Assembly (NCBI GenBank): GCA_025869435.1 | Contig: JAOZVS010000138.1 | Span: 1-35,621, forward strand | Origin: Zavarzinia sp. | GTDB taxonomy: Bacteria > Pseudomonadota > Alphaproteobacteria > Zavarziniales > Zavarziniaceae | Reading direction: 5' to 3' | Length of the DNA: 35,621 nucleotides | In this document: positions 34,177-35,621 of the stretch, in pieces | Numbering within the stretch: position 1 is the stretch's first letter | Layout: each line of letters starts with the position of its first letter | Translations under genes and position numbers: made by a program | The notes under the pieces: generated by a model | The model's input: only the letters and a program-made list of their open reading frames with translations | Told to the model about the DNA's origin: nothing | Database searches by the model: none

Positions 34177-35240
34177 CCCCCGGTCAGTGGCCGGGGCACC
34201 CCCGTCGTCCCCGGCACGCTGAGCGGCAGCCCCTTCAGGCTGCGCACCGCGAGGAAGGCGAAGGCCTCGGCTTCCAGACTGTCGCCGCGCCAGCCCTCGG
34301 CCTCCACCGGCAAAACCGGTACGCCGAGGCGCTTTTCCAGCATCGCCATCAGGGTGGGATTCAGCCGCCCGCCGCCCGTGACCAGAAAACGCGAAACCGC
34401 CGAGGGAAACCGCGCCCGCGCCGCCGCGATGGTCTCGGCGGTGAAGGCGGTCAGCGTCGCCGCGCCATCGGCGGCAGACAGGCCGCGCACGGCCCCCAGG
34501 GTGAAATCGTCCCGGTCTATGGATTTCGGCGCCGGCAGGTCGAAATAGAGGTGGTCCATCATCGCCGCCAGCACATCGCCATGCACCCGGCCCCGGGCCG
34601 CCAATGCGCCGTCGCGGTCCACGGGAATGCCGGTATGTTGCAGGGCCCAGTCGTCGATCAGGGCATTGCCGGGGCCGGTATCGAAGGCGACCGGCTCCTC
34701 GTCCCCCCGGATCCAGGTGACATTGCCGACCCCGCCGAGGTTGAGGATGGCGACCGCCCCCCTCGCCCCCCGGGCCAGCGCCTGATGATAGAGCGGCACG
34801 AGGGGCGCACCCTGCCCGCCGGCCTCGACATCGGCGAGACGCATCTGGCCGACCACGGGAAGCCCGAATTCATCGGCGAGTGCTTGCGCGTCGCCGATCT
34901 GCCAGGTCAGCCGCTCGGCCGGGCGATGCAGGATGGTCTGGCCGTGGAAGCCGATCAGTTCGATCGCCGTCTCCCCGGTCGTGTTCAGGAAATGCCGGAT
35001 GGCGAGGCGGTGGGCCTCGGTGATGCGCTGTTCGGCCTCGGCGATGGCGGCCGGCACGGCATCGCCCCGTGCCCAGGTCGCGGCCAGCCGGCTCGCCTCG
35101 CGGCAGGCGGCGCGGGTCGTGGGCAGATGGGCCACGGTCAGGGCCGGGCCGAAAGCAGTCACCCGCGAACCATCGGTCTCGATCACCGCGAGATCGATCC
35201 CGTCGAGGGAGGTTCCACTCATCAGTCCGAGGGCTTTCAT
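34143..35240 (-). CDS. anmK: Anhydro-N-acetylmuramic acid kinase
   Basis: Phosphorylates anhMurNAc while opening the anhydro ring, in cell-wall recycling. It has 365 residues (E. coli: 369) from the ATG at 35240, with GGTGAG just upstream; an ATG at 35273 would add 11 unsupported residues. The family start LGLMSGTSLDGIDLAV is followed by GFHGQTILHRP, NLGGVGNVTWI, AFDTGPGNALIDDW and TGGGRLNPTLM. It is convergent with the hydrolase and divergent from tyrS, a common alphaproteobacterial pairing. Confidence 0.95.
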   Translation of the reverse strand: MKALGLMSGTSLDGIDLAVIETDGSRVTAFGPALTVAHLPTTRAACREASRLAATWARGDAVPAAIAEAEQRITEAHRLAIRHFLNTTGETAIELIGFHGQTILHRPAERLTWQIGDAQALADEFGLPVVGQMRLADVEAGGQGAPLVPLYHQALARGARGAVAILNLGGVGNVTWIRGDEEPVAFDTGPGNALIDDWALQHTGIPVDRDGALAARGRVHGDVLAAMMDHLYFDLPAPKSIDRDDFTLGAVRGLSAADGAATLTAFTAETIAAARARFPSAVSRFLVTGGGRLNPTLMAMLEKRLGVPVLPVEAEGWRGDSLEAEAFAFLAVRSLKGLPLSVPGTTGVPRPLTGGQLFRPSRMSR

Positions 35241-35250
35241 GGTCTCACCG

Positions 35251-35280
35251 ATTGTAGCAAGGACCGCCTTCATGCTACAT
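35251..35280. promoter_or_regulatory. Symmetric divergent promoter between anmK and tyrS
   Basis: TGTAGCA (35253-35259) and TGCTACA (35273-35279) form a perfect inverted repeat, centred within a base of the midpoint between the two start codons. On the minus strand it reads TGCTACAAT, an extended -10 (TACAAT, 5 of 6). The plus-strand copy offers a weaker CTACAT. Both transcripts would have very short leaders. Confidence 0.45.
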
Positions 35281-35290
35281 CCCCCGCACC

Positions 35291-35621
35291 ATGACGAGCG
35301 TGAAATCCGATTTCCTGCGGCTTCTGACGGAACGCCGCTACATCCACCAGTGCACCGACCTCGAAGGGCTCGACACCCTTGCCGCGGAGAAGGCGCCCTT
35401 TGCCGCCTATATCGGCTTCGACGCGACCGCGCCTTCGCTGCATGTCGGCTCGCTCGTCCAGATCATGATGCTGCGCCGGCTGCAGCAGGCGGGGCACAAG
35501 CCCATCGTCCTGATGGGCGGCGGCACCACGCGGATCGGCGATCCCTCGTTCCGTGACGAATCCCGCCCGCTGCTCGACGATGCCCGCATCAACGCCAATC
35601 TGGCCGGCATCAAACGGGTGT
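35291..35621 (+). CDS. tyrS: Tyrosyl-tRNA synthetase, 5' part
   Basis: Charges tRNA-Tyr with tyrosine. Only the first 110 codons are in the window; the frame runs off the right edge (family about 400-420). Visible are the tyrosine-binding stretch [18 protein letters not shown], with the class I HIGH-type motif as HVGS, and then [22 protein letters not shown], the typical bacterial TyrS sequence. The ATG at 35291 starts [20 protein letters not shown], a normal N-terminus. Confidence 0.95.
   Translation, partial: MTSVKSDFLRLLTERRYIHQCTDLEGLDTLAAEKAPFAAYIGFDATAPSLHVGSLVQIMMLRRLQQAGHKPIVLMGGGTTRIGDPSFRDESRPLLDDARINANLAGIKRV

Overview
The window is about 35.6 kb of GC-rich chromosomal DNA from an alphaproteobacterium, most likely Rhodospirillales-like. 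The reasons are a GlnB-GlnA pair, a FixL/FixJ-type DctS-DctR system beside a DctPQM TRAP transporter, a phasin, an Anbu peptidase, a mitochondrial/Rickettsia-type ISC operon with two cysteine desulfurases, and anmK beside tyrS. Genes are densely packed. No gene-free stretch exceeds 300 bases, and I saw no tRNA, rRNA, CRISPR array, insertion sequence or prophage. Two genes are cut by the window edges: glnB on the left and tyrS on the right.

Layout. (1) 1-1776: nitrogen assimilation (glnB end, glnA, strong terminator). (2) 1776-5206, minus strand: a translationally coupled pair, a PPDK-like protein lacking the PEP/pyruvate barrel and a large protein with a PhoU/DUF47-like C-terminus. This is the best candidate for an undescribed system. 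(3) 5391-10371: an acyl-CoA thioesterase (minus strand), then parE, a small lipoprotein and an RhlE-type DEAD-box helicase (plus strand). (4) 10378-16298: a short coding-like relic, then dctSR (minus) divergent from dctPQM (plus), a sensed C4-dicarboxylate-type uptake locus. (5) 16324-21291: an aldehyde dehydrogenase (minus), a phasin with a structured promoter and leader, a solitary Anbu peptidase, and two PaaG-like crotonase paralogues. (6) 21283-24335: a LysR regulator divergent from an MFS exporter plus a DkgB-type aldo-keto reductase, with a clear T-N11-A box between them. (7) 24301-33436, minus strand: a twelve-gene run cysE, iscR, Spl1-like desulfurase, iscS, iscU, iscA, hscB, hscA, fdx, iscX, tenA, methyltransferase. 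(8) 33532-35621: an alpha/beta hydrolase (plus), anmK (minus) and divergent tyrS.

How the genes work together. In the ISC run, CysE makes O-acetylserine for cysteine, IscS (and perhaps its paralogue) removes sulfur from cysteine, IscU is the scaffold, Fdx supplies electrons, HscB/HscA release clusters, IscA acts as carrier, and IscR senses cluster status. A sequence matching the E. coli type-1 IscR site at about 21 of 25 positions overlaps the candidate -35 element upstream of cysE, which suggests the whole run is autoregulated. TenA and a methyltransferase are stop/start-coupled to the end of the run, tying thiamin salvage to sulfur and cluster metabolism.

Most start codons were chosen from Shine-Dalgarno spacing, stop/start overlaps and family length. 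All family assignments rest on reading motifs by eye; no database search was run.
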